Below, one piece after another: positions 25,487 to 33,108 of a stretch of 37,427 nucleotides of DNA (the first letter of the stretch is position 1; every line of letters starts with the position of its first letter). The stretch is from assembly GCA_017650045.1 (NCBI GenBank), contig JAGCFP010000018.1:1-37427 (forward strand). Reading direction: 5' to 3'. Position numbers and translations under genes: made by a program. This DNA is from Bacteroidaceae bacterium (GTDB lineage Bacteria > Bacteroidota > Bacteroidia > Bacteroidales > Bacteroidaceae). The notes under the pieces were generated by a model. It made no database searches. It was not told where the DNA came from and saw nothing but the letters and a program-made list of their open reading frames with translations.

Positions 25487-27181
25487 ATGAGAAAAACACT
25501 TTTAATGCTGACCCTGTTGTTGATGTGCACATGGGTTAGCGCACAGACGCCCGAAGTGCTGAGCAGACAGCGCGCACTGGTGCGTGTGAATCAGAACTCT
25601 AAGTACCTGCTTATCCCTGTGCAGGAACAAGGCATCAATGCCACAGTGAGCGTCCTGGGTGCAGAAAACAGGGTAATTCAAACCTTCTCTGTAAGGCTGG
25701 CTACAGATAAAACTGATTATTATGTACCACTTGAACTAAAGGATGCTAAACTGCTGGATATCAGCGTACGATTCCCTCAGAATGACGAGCGGAAATTAGC
25801 CGATTTCTCTTGTTGGAAAGAGCTGAAATTCAGCGATACTTTCGATACGGCAAATCGTGAGACCTATCGTCCTGCCTATCACCACACCCCTGCTTATGGA
25901 TGGATGAACGACCCCAATGGTATGTATTATAAAGATGGGGTCTATCACCTCAGCTTCCAGTGGAACCCTTACGGCTCCATGTGGGGCAACATGACGTGGG
26001 GACACTCCACCAGTCGTGACCTTATCCATTGGGAGCAGCAGCCTGCCATTATTTGGGCCGATGGACTTGGTTCTATCTTCAGCGGTTCTGCGGTGGTGGA
26101 TAAGAACAATACCGCTGGCTTTGGCGCAGGTGCTGTGATTGCTTTCTACACCTCTGCAGGAGGCGCACAGATGCAGTCGATGGCTTACTCTACAGATGGA
26201 GGAAAGACCTTCACCAAGTATCCTGGCAATCCTGTACTGACACTGGATGTGGCTGATTTCCGTGATCCTAAGGTCTTCTGGAACGATGATATCAATAAAT
26301 GGAACCTTATCCTGGCAGCTGGTCAGCAGATGCGTATCTACTCCTCTGCCAACCTCAAGGAGTGGACGTATGAAAGCAGCTTTGGCGAGGGGTATGGCAG
26401 CCATGGTGGCGTTTGGGAATGCCCCGACCTTGTGAAGCTTCCTGTGCGTGGTACCACCCAACAGAAATGGATGCTGGTGTGCAACATCAATCCTGGTGGT
26501 CCTTTTGGAGGCAGCGCTACCCAATACTTCGTTGGACAGTTTGATGGCCATCGTTTCACGTGTGAGAGTGCTCCTGAAGTATCTAAGTGGATGGATTATG
26601 GCAAGGACCATTATGCCACGGTGACCTTCTCTAATGCACCCGACAACAGAGTGATTGCACTGGCATGGATGAGCAACTGGCAGTATGCTAATCAAGTGCC
26701 TACCATGCAGTTCCGTTCTGCCAACAGTGTGCCACGCGACTTGGATCTGTTCCAGTATAATGGTGAGACTTATGTAGGTGTCACACCTTCGAAAGAACTC
26801 TTGGCACTGCGTGGAAAGACCGTTAAACAGCCTACAGCTACCTGTGAGATCGTTGTAGATGTACGTAATAACACCCAACTGGTGCTTTCAAATGCCAAGG
26901 GTGAAAAGGTAACCATGACGTATGATGCAGCCAAGCAGACCTTCGCGATGGATCGCAAACAGAGTGGGGCAGTGGGCTTCAGTGAAGCTTTTCCTTTTGA
27001 GACGGTAGCTCCTACCAATGGAAAGCTGAAGCAACTGCGTATCTTCATCGATCATTGCAGCATCGAAGTGCTGGATGCAGAAGGTAAGATGGCAATGACA
27101 AACCTTGTGTTCCCTTCCGAGCCTTACAATACGCTGACTGTGAAGGGTGGCAAGGCTACGATTTATAACATTGAGAATTGA
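25487..27181 (+). CDS. glycoside hydrolase family 32 (levanase/inulinase/invertase type), secreted
   Basis: A 564-residue exported enzyme with a signal peptide ending in VSAQ (about residue 20). An N-terminal beta-rich extra domain of about 100 residues is common in Bacteroidetes GH32 proteins. The catalytic five-bladed propeller carries the nucleophile motif WMNDPNG (Asp142), RDP (259-261, transition-state stabilizer) and the acid/base EC (Glu311). A C-terminal beta-sandwich completes the enzyme. Expected role: cleavage of beta-fructosides (levan, inulin or sucrose) in the periplasm or at the surface. ATG 25487 is chosen because it gives the signal peptide and lies just downstream of the promoter. 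The last codons (N-I-E-N-stop) lie inside the first arm of an intergenic repeat. The next genes, a porter and a PfkB kinase, complete a fructose pathway. Confidence 0.92.
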   Translation: MRKTLLMLTLLLMCTWVSAQTPEVLSRQRALVRVNQNSKYLLIPVQEQGINATVSVLGAENRVIQTFSVRLATDKTDYYVPLELKDAKLLDISVRFPQNDERKLADFSCWKELKFSDTFDTANRETYRPAYHHTPAYGWMNDPNGMYYKDGVYHLSFQWNPYGSMWGNMTWGHSTSRDLIHWEQQPAIIWADGLGSIFSGSAVVDKNNTAGFGAGAVIAFYTSAGGAQMQSMAYSTDGGKTFTKYPGNPVLTLDVADFRDPKVFWNDDINKWNLILAAGQQMRIYSSANLKEWTYESSFGEGYGSHGGVWECPDLVKLPVRGTTQQKWMLVCNINPGGPFGGSATQYFVGQFDGHRFTCESAPEVSKWMDYGKDHYATVTFSNAPDNRVIALAWMSNWQYANQVPTMQFRSANSVPRDLDLFQYNGETYVGVTPSKELLALRGKTVKQPTATCEIVVDVRNNTQLVLSNAKGEKVTMTYDAAKQTFAMDRKQSGAVGFSEAFPFETVAPTNGKLKQLRIFIDHCSIEVLDAEGKMAMTNLVFPSEPYNTLTVKGGKATIYNIEN

Positions 27182-27291
27182 ACATTGAGCATTGAACATT
27201 AATTTCGTTGATTCTCGGCTGCGCAATGTGAATCCATCCGGATGGGAACGGCGAAGCCGTAATGCTCAATGCTCAATGTTCAATGTTCAAT
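27167..27291. repeat. heptamer-armed inverted-repeat element, copy A
   Basis: Two outer arms made of 7-bp units (AACATTG/AGCATTG type), 27170-27200 and 27261-27291, are inverted copies matching at 28 of 31 positions. The core between them holds CCATCCGGATGG, a perfect 12-bp palindrome, and the complement of GGCTTCGCCGTT. Copy B at 28467 carries the same core words in the opposite orientation. The left arm overlaps the end and stop codon of the GH32 gene. The type of element is unknown; it looks like a small non-coding dispersed repeat. Confidence 0.75.
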
Positions 27292-27305
27292 AAAATAATA
27301 TCATC

Positions 27306-28463
27306 ATGAGTAAAAGTAATAAAACAGCTTTGATACCCTTGATGCTCTGCTTCTTCTGCATGGGCTTCGTGGACTTGGTGGGTATCGCTTCCAACTATGT
27401 GAAGGAAGATTTAGCACTGAACGACAGTACGGCCAATATATTTCCGTCACTGGTATTCTTCTGGTTCCTCATCTTCTCCGTACCTACGGGGATGCTGATG
27501 AATAAGATCGGACGTAAGAAGACCGTTCTGCTTTCTTTGGCAGTCACAGTGCTTTCCTTGTTTATTCCACTGTTTGGCAATTCCTTTGGCGTGATGCTGG
27601 TATCGTTCTCACTGCTGGGCATTGGTAATGCCTTAATGCAGACCTCCTTGAATCCATTGGTTTCTAGTGTCATAGGTGGAAAGAATTTGGCCTCTACGCT
27701 CACTTTCGGACAGTTTGTGAAAGCCATCGCCTCTTTCTTGGCACCTTACCTGGCCATGTGGGGAGCCACACAGGTTATCCCTTCCTTCGGATTGGATTGG
27801 CGTGCGTTGTTTGCCATCTACTTTGTGGTGGGCTTGTTGGCCACAGCATGGTTGGGCATCACCACCATCGAAGAAGAGCCCATCGAAGGCAAGCCTTCTA
27901 CCTTTGTGGAATGCTTCAAGCTTCTGGGCACCCCCATCGTGCTGCTCTCATTCTTGGGCATCATGTGCCATGTGGGCATCGATGTAGGAACCAATACCAC
28001 AGCGCCTAAAATCCTGATGGAGCGCTTAGGCATGACGTTGAACGATGCTGCCTTTGCCACCTCCCTCTATTTCATTTTCCGTACATTGGGATGCCTCACA
28101 GGTTCCTATTTCCTGCGTGTGATGAACAACAGGGTATTCTTCATTATCTCCGTGATAATGATGGCCCTCTCCATGTGCGGACTGTTCTTTGGCACTTCCA
28201 AGGCTGTGCTTTATACCGCCATTGCACTGGTGGGCTATGGCAACTCCAACATCTTCCCATTGATCTTTACACAAGCGCTCACTGCCATGCCACAGAAGCA
28301 GAACGAAGTGAGTGGATTGATGATTATGGGTCTTTTCGGAGGTACGGTGTTCCCTCTGATCATGGGCTTTGCCAGTGATGCCATCGGACAGGCAGGTGCT
28401 GTCATCGTCATGGCCATTGGGGTGATCTACTTGTTTACGTACTTTAATAAAATTAGAAACTGA
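27306..28463 (+). CDS. MFS sugar porter (FucP/GlucP-like), likely fructose
   Basis: A 385-residue membrane protein with about 12 hydrophobic segments and no signal peptide. The loop after the second segment has NKIGRKKTVLL (the MFS motif-A region), and the N-terminus FFCMGFVDLVGIASNYVKEDL resembles the FucP/GlucP sugar:H+ symporter group. Placed between a GH32 enzyme and a PfkB-type kinase, it most likely imports fructose released by the former for phosphorylation by the latter (inference from context). A dispersed repeat element lies on each side of the gene, with no promoter recognised in either gap, so expression probably depends on read-through from the GH32 promoter. Confidence 0.85.
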   Translation: MSKSNKTALIPLMLCFFCMGFVDLVGIASNYVKEDLALNDSTANIFPSLVFFWFLIFSVPTGMLMNKIGRKKTVLLSLAVTVLSLFIPLFGNSFGVMLVSFSLLGIGNALMQTSLNPLVSSVIGGKNLASTLTFGQFVKAIASFLAPYLAMWGATQVIPSFGLDWRALFAIYFVVGLLATAWLGITTIEEEPIEGKPSTFVECFKLLGTPIVLLSFLGIMCHVGIDVGTNTTAPKILMERLGMTLNDAAFATSLYFIFRTLGCLTGSYFLRVMNNRVFFIISVIMMALSMCGLFFGTSKAVLYTAIALVGYGNSNIFPLIFTQALTAMPQKQNEVSGLMIMGLFGGTVFPLIMGFASDAIGQAGAVIVMAIGVIYLFTYFNKIRN

Positions 28464-28466
28464 AAT

Positions 28467-28645
28467 AATTGAGAATTGAGAATTGAGGATTGAGAATTAC
28501 GTTCCGTGAAATTCGGCGACGTCTCAGCATAGCCCAAGCAAGCTTGGCTTCGCCGTTTTACCATCCGGAAAGGGACACACATACTGCATAGTTAATTTTC
28601 AATTCTCAATTTTCAATTCTCAATTCTCAATTTTCAATTCTCAAT
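28467..28645. repeat. heptamer-armed inverted-repeat element, copy B
   Basis: The left arm 28467-28499 is about four and a half AATTGAG units. The right arm 28592-28645 is about seven CAATTYT units, the inverse of the left. The core contains GGCTTCGCCGTT followed by CCATCCGGA, the same words as copy A but inverted relative to it. A CAAGCAAGCTTGG-like inverted stretch sits at about 28528-28547. The element fills nearly all of the 193 bases between the porter and kinase genes. Confidence 0.75.
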
Positions 28646-28656
28646 AAAATATTGCT

Positions 28657-29547
28657 ATGGAACCAAAAAGATATGTTGTAGGACTGGGAGAAGCACTGTG
28701 GGATGTGCTTCCAGAAGGAAAGAAACTGGGTGGTGCACCCGCCAATTTTGCCTATCATGCAGGCTTGTTCTTAGGACAAGACAATGCGCTGGCTGTGAGT
28801 GCGCTTGGAGAAGATAAACTGGGAAAGGAGACCATCGCCTCTTTAGAAGAGCACGGCTTGCATTACCTCATGCCACGGGTGCCTTATGACACAGGTACCG
28901 TGCAGGTACAACTTGATGCCAATGGGGTACCAACGTATGATATCAAGGAAGACGTGGCGTGGGACAATATCCCATTCACACCAGAGATGGAAGAAGTGGC
29001 ACGCCATTGTCGTGCCGTGTGTTTCGGCTCTTTGGCACAGCGCAGTCCTGTTTCCAGGAAGAACATCTATCGCTTCCTCGATGCCACCCCAGAAGATTGC
29101 ATGATCATCTTCGACATCAATCTGCGTCAGCAGTTCTATACCAATGAAGTGATTCAGGAATCCCTCCGTCGTTGCAACGTCCTAAAGATCAACGATGAGG
29201 AAATAGAGACCGTGGCACGCCTCTTTGGCTATGCTGGCCTGAACATGGAGAACATCGGATGGCTGTTGCTTGGCAAGTACGGCCTCCACATGCTGGTGCT
29301 TACCTGTGGGACCAAGGGCAGCTACGTCTTCACACCCGGAAAGCTCTCCTTCCAAGCCACTCCGAGGGTAGAGGTAGAAGATACCGTTGGGGCAGGAGAT
29401 AGCTTCACAGGCGCTTTCTGTGCAGCGATACTGAAGGGACTATCAGTCGAAGAAGCCCACCAGTTGGCAGTGGAAGTCAGCGCCTACGTCTGCACAAAGA
29501 AGGGCGCCATGCCCGCATTGCCTACGGCATTGCTGAACAGGATCTGA
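28657..29547 (+). CDS. PfkB-family sugar kinase (fructokinase)
   Basis: A 296-residue cytoplasmic kinase. The N-terminal GEALWDVLPEGKKLGGAPANFAYHAG contains the sugar-binding GGAPAN block of fructokinases. The C-terminal DTVGAGDSFTGAF holds the anion hole and the catalytic aspartate. Expected reaction: ATP-dependent phosphorylation of fructose to fructose-6-phosphate. It is the last gene of the GH32-porter-kinase module. Its stop lies 5 bases from the end of the convergent gene on the other strand, leaving no room for a conventional terminator. Confidence 0.9.
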   Translation: MEPKRYVVGLGEALWDVLPEGKKLGGAPANFAYHAGLFLGQDNALAVSALGEDKLGKETIASLEEHGLHYLMPRVPYDTGTVQVQLDANGVPTYDIKEDVAWDNIPFTPEMEEVARHCRAVCFGSLAQRSPVSRKNIYRFLDATPEDCMIIFDINLRQQFYTNEVIQESLRRCNVLKINDEEIETVARLFGYAGLNMENIGWLLLGKYGLHMLVLTCGTKGSYVFTPGKLSFQATPRVEVEDTVGAGDSFTGAFCAAILKGLSVEEAHQLAVEVSAYVCTKKGAMPALPTALLNRI

Positions 29548-29552
29548 CCAGC

Positions 29553-31175
29553 TTACTTGCTTTTCTTGGTAGGAAGGTGGAACTTGATGCCAGGCTTGGA
29601 GATTTTCATCTTGTGCATATCATCCGTATCCGTGAAGGTGAAGGTGCAAAAGAGGTCTCTGATTCTTCCGTTCTTACGGAGGTGACCCACGGCTTCCGCA
29701 CCATCACTGTCGATATCCGCGGTGAGGTGCCTGAAGTGCAAGTCCTCAAAGATACAGTCGTCCACCGTGGCATTCACGGTACAGATAGGTAGCTTGCCTC
29801 CTTTCAGTCGTCTCTTCTCCGCAGTGCGGGGCTTCGAGATATCCACCTTGAAATCAGCAGTACAGTCGATGGTTCCCAGCACTTTGATGTCCATGGTTTT
29901 GCCCAGATCGAACGACTTGGTAACCACCCGTCCCTGCATCCATTTATCCATACCATCATGGGTGATATTCACATTGATAGCACCTGTGTTGGTTTGGATT
30001 ACCCCATTAAACCGTTCCTTCTTGTAAAGGATATTCACATTCCCCACATAGCCGATGGTTCCAAGGGTGCGGAGCTGTTTCATCATCAGCTTCTTCACAG
30101 TGAAGTGATTGATGATATCTTCCGTGATGCCACTTCTGGCAGTCATGCGGTTGATGTGGAAACGTAGGTCGAGGGAGTCCTTAGGTTTGGTCTGCAAGAG
30201 ATCCCCTGTGGCATCAATCTGCAACCTATCGTCATCCGTGTTGATGTGTATGTCGCGGAACGCAATCTTCTTATCCTCCATGCGCATGTGAAGCGTCAGG
30301 TTCAGAGGAATGGTGAACTGATCCAATGGTGGTGCAAAGGTACGCGCGATGTCCTGTAGCAAGGTTCTTCCTGTGATGGTGCCCGTCGTAAAAGCCATTG
30401 TGCGCCCCTCCTTCTTGCTGGGAAGCGTCATCTCCGCTTCAGAGACGTTGATCACCGTATTGATCTGCTGCACCGTCAGGTCCTGTATATCCATCTTCTT
30501 GAAATTAGTCTGCACCTTGGCATGGATATCCCTGATGTCAAACCCACTCGCCGTATCTTGCGCCGTGCACTCCAGCAGTTGCCCGATGAGCGTATCCTTA
30601 CTGATGGAATCAATGCGCAGTTTCAAGTTGGCCACAATGTCGAAATGCCCCGTATCAAAAGCCCCATGCTTAGGCTTGTTCTCGTTCTTGCGAGGCAGAT
30701 GATTATCCGTGCGGAAATGCAGCCCTTGGATGCTGACGTCGCTCTTATTCCCTTCGATGGTGGCGATGGCCTTACGGATGATGGCCTGATTATCCATAGG
30801 CCCATGTTTCGTCTCAGAGACCCACGAAACCTCCAGTCCTTGGATTTCCGCATCATCCAGCACGATGCGTTTCTTCAGCAGAGGCAGCATCTCTAAGTCG
30901 AGTTCCAACAGTTCCAATTGCAGTACAGGAGGCGTCTCCTTATCGCCTATTTCTACGCCATAGAGCCCCACGCTCTGTTTCAGCAGAGAGATGTTCACCC
31001 TGTCCACCTCCACACGTCTGCCAAGCTTCTCCGTCAGCATGGCAGTGGCCTTCTTCATCACTTTGTTCTGTATCGTAGGAGATTCCACAATGCCGACGGC
31101 AATAATGAAAAGCACTACCAGTACGGCCAGGATGATGCCTAAGGTTTTTAAGATTTTCGCTAGTCCTTTATGCAT
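29553..31175 (-). CDS. AsmA-like inner-membrane-anchored protein
   Basis: A 540-residue protein with a single N-terminal membrane segment (about 8-28, IILAVLVVLFIIAVGIV). A large beta-rich periplasmic part follows, opening with SPTIQNKVMKKATAMLTEKLGRR and VEVDRVNISLL, as in the N-terminal domain of AsmA/TamB-type proteins. The repeating pattern of short amphipathic strands such as LQLELLELDLEML fits that fold. Such proteins are linked to lipid transport or outer-membrane homeostasis. The C-terminus is basic (HLPTKKSK). It lies 10 bases downstream of the dipeptidase gene and is probably co-transcribed with it. The family call is moderate because it rests on the N-terminus and composition. Confidence 0.6.
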   Translation of the reverse strand: MHKGLAKILKTLGIILAVLVVLFIIAVGIVESPTIQNKVMKKATAMLTEKLGRRVEVDRVNISLLKQSVGLYGVEIGDKETPPVLQLELLELDLEMLPLLKKRIVLDDAEIQGLEVSWVSETKHGPMDNQAIIRKAIATIEGNKSDVSIQGLHFRTDNHLPRKNENKPKHGAFDTGHFDIVANLKLRIDSISKDTLIGQLLECTAQDTASGFDIRDIHAKVQTNFKKMDIQDLTVQQINTVINVSEAEMTLPSKKEGRTMAFTTGTITGRTLLQDIARTFAPPLDQFTIPLNLTLHMRMEDKKIAFRDIHINTDDDRLQIDATGDLLQTKPKDSLDLRFHINRMTARSGITEDIINHFTVKKLMMKQLRTLGTIGYVGNVNILYKKERFNGVIQTNTGAINVNITHDGMDKWMQGRVVTKSFDLGKTMDIKVLGTIDCTADFKVDISKPRTAEKRRLKGGKLPICTVNATVDDCIFEDLHFRHLTADIDSDGAEAVGHLRKNGRIRDLFCTFTFTDTDDMHKMKISKPGIKFHLPTKKSK

Positions 31176-31185
31176 AAATAAAAAA

Positions 31186-31947
31186 TCAGTTCAGTTGTTT
31201 CACAGGGAAATTGAAATACGTATCAGGGAAGGGTTCATTATCCAGGGTGAAATGCCACCATTCCGAAGAAATGGCATGAAATCCGTGGCGCAGCATGGCT
31301 TGGCGGAGGATCATGCGATGCTGGAACTGCTCCTCAGTGATCGTATCGTTTGGCAGATATTCCGCAGTCTCTGGATTCCCCCCAAAGTCGGGATGACTCT
31401 CATGGCCGAACCAGTCGAACGTACCCCCCATATCCAGTTCCTTCTCCGTCCGCATGTCAAACAGCGTCAGGTCCACCGTTGATCCACGCGTATGTCCGCT
31501 CTTCTCAGCGATATACTCCAGTTCGAAGAGCAACGACTTATCCACATCGGGGTAGAAATACGTTCTCATCAGCGTATCAGGAATATCCGCAGCCCAACGC
31601 ACGAAGTGGTCCACAGCCATTTGCGGACGATAGGCATCATACACCTTCAGTCGGTAACCCAGCGCCTTCACATCCTCACTCACCGCACGCAGACTGTCGG
31701 CTGCCACCTTCGTCATCAAGGCCGTTGGTTCCATATAGCCATCGATACGCCTTCCCACAAAGTTGTACGTGCTGAAATACCTGATCTCCAGAATCGCATC
31801 AGGCACCGCATCCGTCAGCGTCACAAAATATTCAGAGCCATCGCTTGGCACCGAAGCCTCTGAGGGGGCTTTCCAACACCTGGAGAGGAGAATGAAGCCA
31901 ACGAACAGAATCAGCGGAATGAGCAGCCAACTATTAAAACGTTTCAT
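31186..31947 (-). CDS. VanX/DdpX-like D-Ala-D-Ala dipeptidase (peptidase M15 family)
   Basis: A 253-residue zinc peptidase. The key residues are visible: Arg107 in AYRP, His152 and Asp159 in SGHTRGSTVD, and Glu229 and His232 in SEWWHF, matching the VanX set of Arg, His, Asp, Glu, His. The N-terminus is a hydrophobic segment (about 8-22) followed by LSRC, which is a poor lipobox because of the Arg before Cys, so the protein is probably membrane-anchored or exported. A periplasmic D,D-dipeptidase would recycle D-Ala-D-Ala released from peptidoglycan. No vanHA ligase or two-component genes are nearby, so vancomycin resistance is not indicated. First gene of a two-gene minus-strand unit. Confidence 0.88.
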   Translation of the reverse strand: MKRFNSWLLIPLILFVGFILLSRCWKAPSEASVPSDGSEYFVTLTDAVPDAILEIRYFSTYNFVGRRIDGYMEPTALMTKVAADSLRAVSEDVKALGYRLKVYDAYRPQMAVDHFVRWAADIPDTLMRTYFYPDVDKSLLFELEYIAEKSGHTRGSTVDLTLFDMRTEKELDMGGTFDWFGHESHPDFGGNPETAEYLPNDTITEEQFQHRMILRQAMLRHGFHAISSEWWHFTLDNEPFPDTYFNFPVKQLN

Positions 31948-31988
31948 TATCTCTTGTTGTTCTTAGGTTACATACTTGTTTCTGGGTG

Positions 31989-32020
31989 CAAAAATAAAAA
32001 TTTTACGCTAAATAATCCAA
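31989..32020 (-). promoter_or_regulatory. promoter of the dipeptidase/AsmA-like unit
   Basis: On the minus strand TTG (32020-32018) and TATTTTTG (31996-31989) are separated by 21 bases, matching the Bacteroidetes promoter pattern. The start codon at 31947 lies about 40 bases downstream. It shares the divergent intergenic region with a -7 box for the plus-strand gene at 32071. Confidence 0.6.
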
Positions 32021-32030
32021 TAATAATGCT

Positions 32031-32038
32031 TAAGTTTG
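32031..32038 (+). promoter_or_regulatory. possible -7 box of the nucleoside-hydrolase-like gene pair
   Basis: TAAGTTTG matches TAnnTTTG and lies 32 bases before ATG 32071. No convincing -33 element is present at the normal distance. Confidence 0.4.
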
Positions 32039-32070
32039 TAAACGAAACAGAAAAAGAAACCTCTTACAGA

Positions 32071-33108
32071 ATGAAAAAGTATTTTATAGTTATCACATTG
32101 GCGCTCCTTTGGATGGGGAGCCTGCTACAGGCGCAGACCCCTGATGAGCCTTTCACCACAGGGAAGCGCTACAGTGTCATTATCGACAATGATTTCATGG
32201 GCGATCCCGATGGATTGTTCCAATTGGCACACCACATTCTTTCGCCATCGTGCGACATCAAGGGCATCATCGGAGCCCATCTGAATGGCAACGGACGTGG
32301 GTTCTTCAGCAACCTGCAAGGCAAGGATGAAGCCGAAATGTCCGTCAACAAGGTCAATGAATTTCTGGAAGTCATGGGCATGCAGGGACAGTTCAAAGTG
32401 GTGCCTGGGGCCCCAGTGAAGATGACAGATCCTACACAGCCTATAGAGTCAGAGGGTGCTCGTCTCATTGTGGAAGAAGCCCTGAAAACCACGCCACAGC
32501 GTCCCCTCTATGTCTGCGTGGGTGGACCCCTCACAGACATTGCATCTGCTTGGCTCATGAATCCAGAGATAGGGAAGAACATCATCCTGATATGGATTGG
32601 CGGACAGGAATATCAGGAAACGGGTGCCATCGTGCCTCCTGGCTATTCCATGCCAGAGTACAACCTCAATCTGAGCATCGCTGCTGCCCGTACCATCTTC
32701 AATCAGAGCGACATTCGTCTCTGGCAGATTCCACGCGATGTCTATCGCCAGTGTATGTACAGCATGACGGAGCTCGATATGCATGTACGTCCTTTGGGCA
32801 AGGTGGGAGCCTATCTCTACGACTCACTGGCAGCTATGATGGTGGGGCGTAATGGCCGTTCCATGGGTGAGACCTACATCTTGGGCGACAGTCCCTTGGT
32901 GCTGATGACCGCCTTGCAGAGCAATTTCGAGACCGATCCTGCGTCCTCACACTACCACTATGTCACCATCCCCACCATTGCAGAAGATGGCTCCTACCGC
33001 TACACCCATGAGGGCCGTCAGATCCGTGTGTACGACCGTATCGATACCCGCCTCATGTTCAGCGACATGGAAGCCAAGTTAGAAGCCTTTGCCAAATATC
33101 ATAAATGA
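32071..33108 (+). CDS. exported nucleoside-hydrolase-fold protein
   Basis: A 345-residue protein with a signal peptide ending LLQAQ (about residue 22). The mature part starts with YSVIIDNDFMGDPDG, a variant of the calcium-binding DxDxxxDD motif of inosine-uridine nucleoside hydrolases (Asp39, Asp41, Asp45, Asp47). A later VCVGGPLTDIASAW block is the family's GPLTN-like loop. Nucleoside hydrolases split ribosides into base and sugar; the exported location here suggests scavenging or action on another riboside-like substrate. ATG 32071 is selected because upstream in-frame codons give no signal peptide and the -7 box would fall inside the gene. It overlaps the next gene by ATGA. Confidence 0.75.
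   Translation: MKKYFIVITLALLWMGSLLQAQTPDEPFTTGKRYSVIIDNDFMGDPDGLFQLAHHILSPSCDIKGIIGAHLNGNGRGFFSNLQGKDEAEMSVNKVNEFLEVMGMQGQFKVVPGAPVKMTDPTQPIESEGARLIVEEALKTTPQRPLYVCVGGPLTDIASAWLMNPEIGKNIILIWIGGQEYQETGAIVPPGYSMPEYNLNLSIAAARTIFNQSDIRLWQIPRDVYRQCMYSMTELDMHVRPLGKVGAYLYDSLAAMMVGRNGRSMGETYILGDSPLVLMTALQSNFETDPASSHYHYVTIPTIAEDGSYRYTHEGRQIRVYDRIDTRLMFSDMEAKLEAFAKYHK

Noticed and set aside
25796-26878. A 360-codon open frame on the minus strand
   Set aside because: It lies fully antisense to the GH32 gene, which has all catalytic motifs. The antisense translation has no recognisable domain.
27167-28645. A CRISPR array
   Set aside because: The repeats are 7-bp tandem units in inverted arms without spacers, and there are no cas genes.
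31186-31947. A vancomycin resistance cluster
   Set aside because: Only the VanX-like dipeptidase is present; ligase, dehydrogenase and regulatory genes are missing.
31873-31947. A lipobox in the dipeptidase N-terminus (LSRC)
   Set aside because: Arg directly before Cys is not accepted in lipoboxes, so an anchor or ordinary export signal is more likely.
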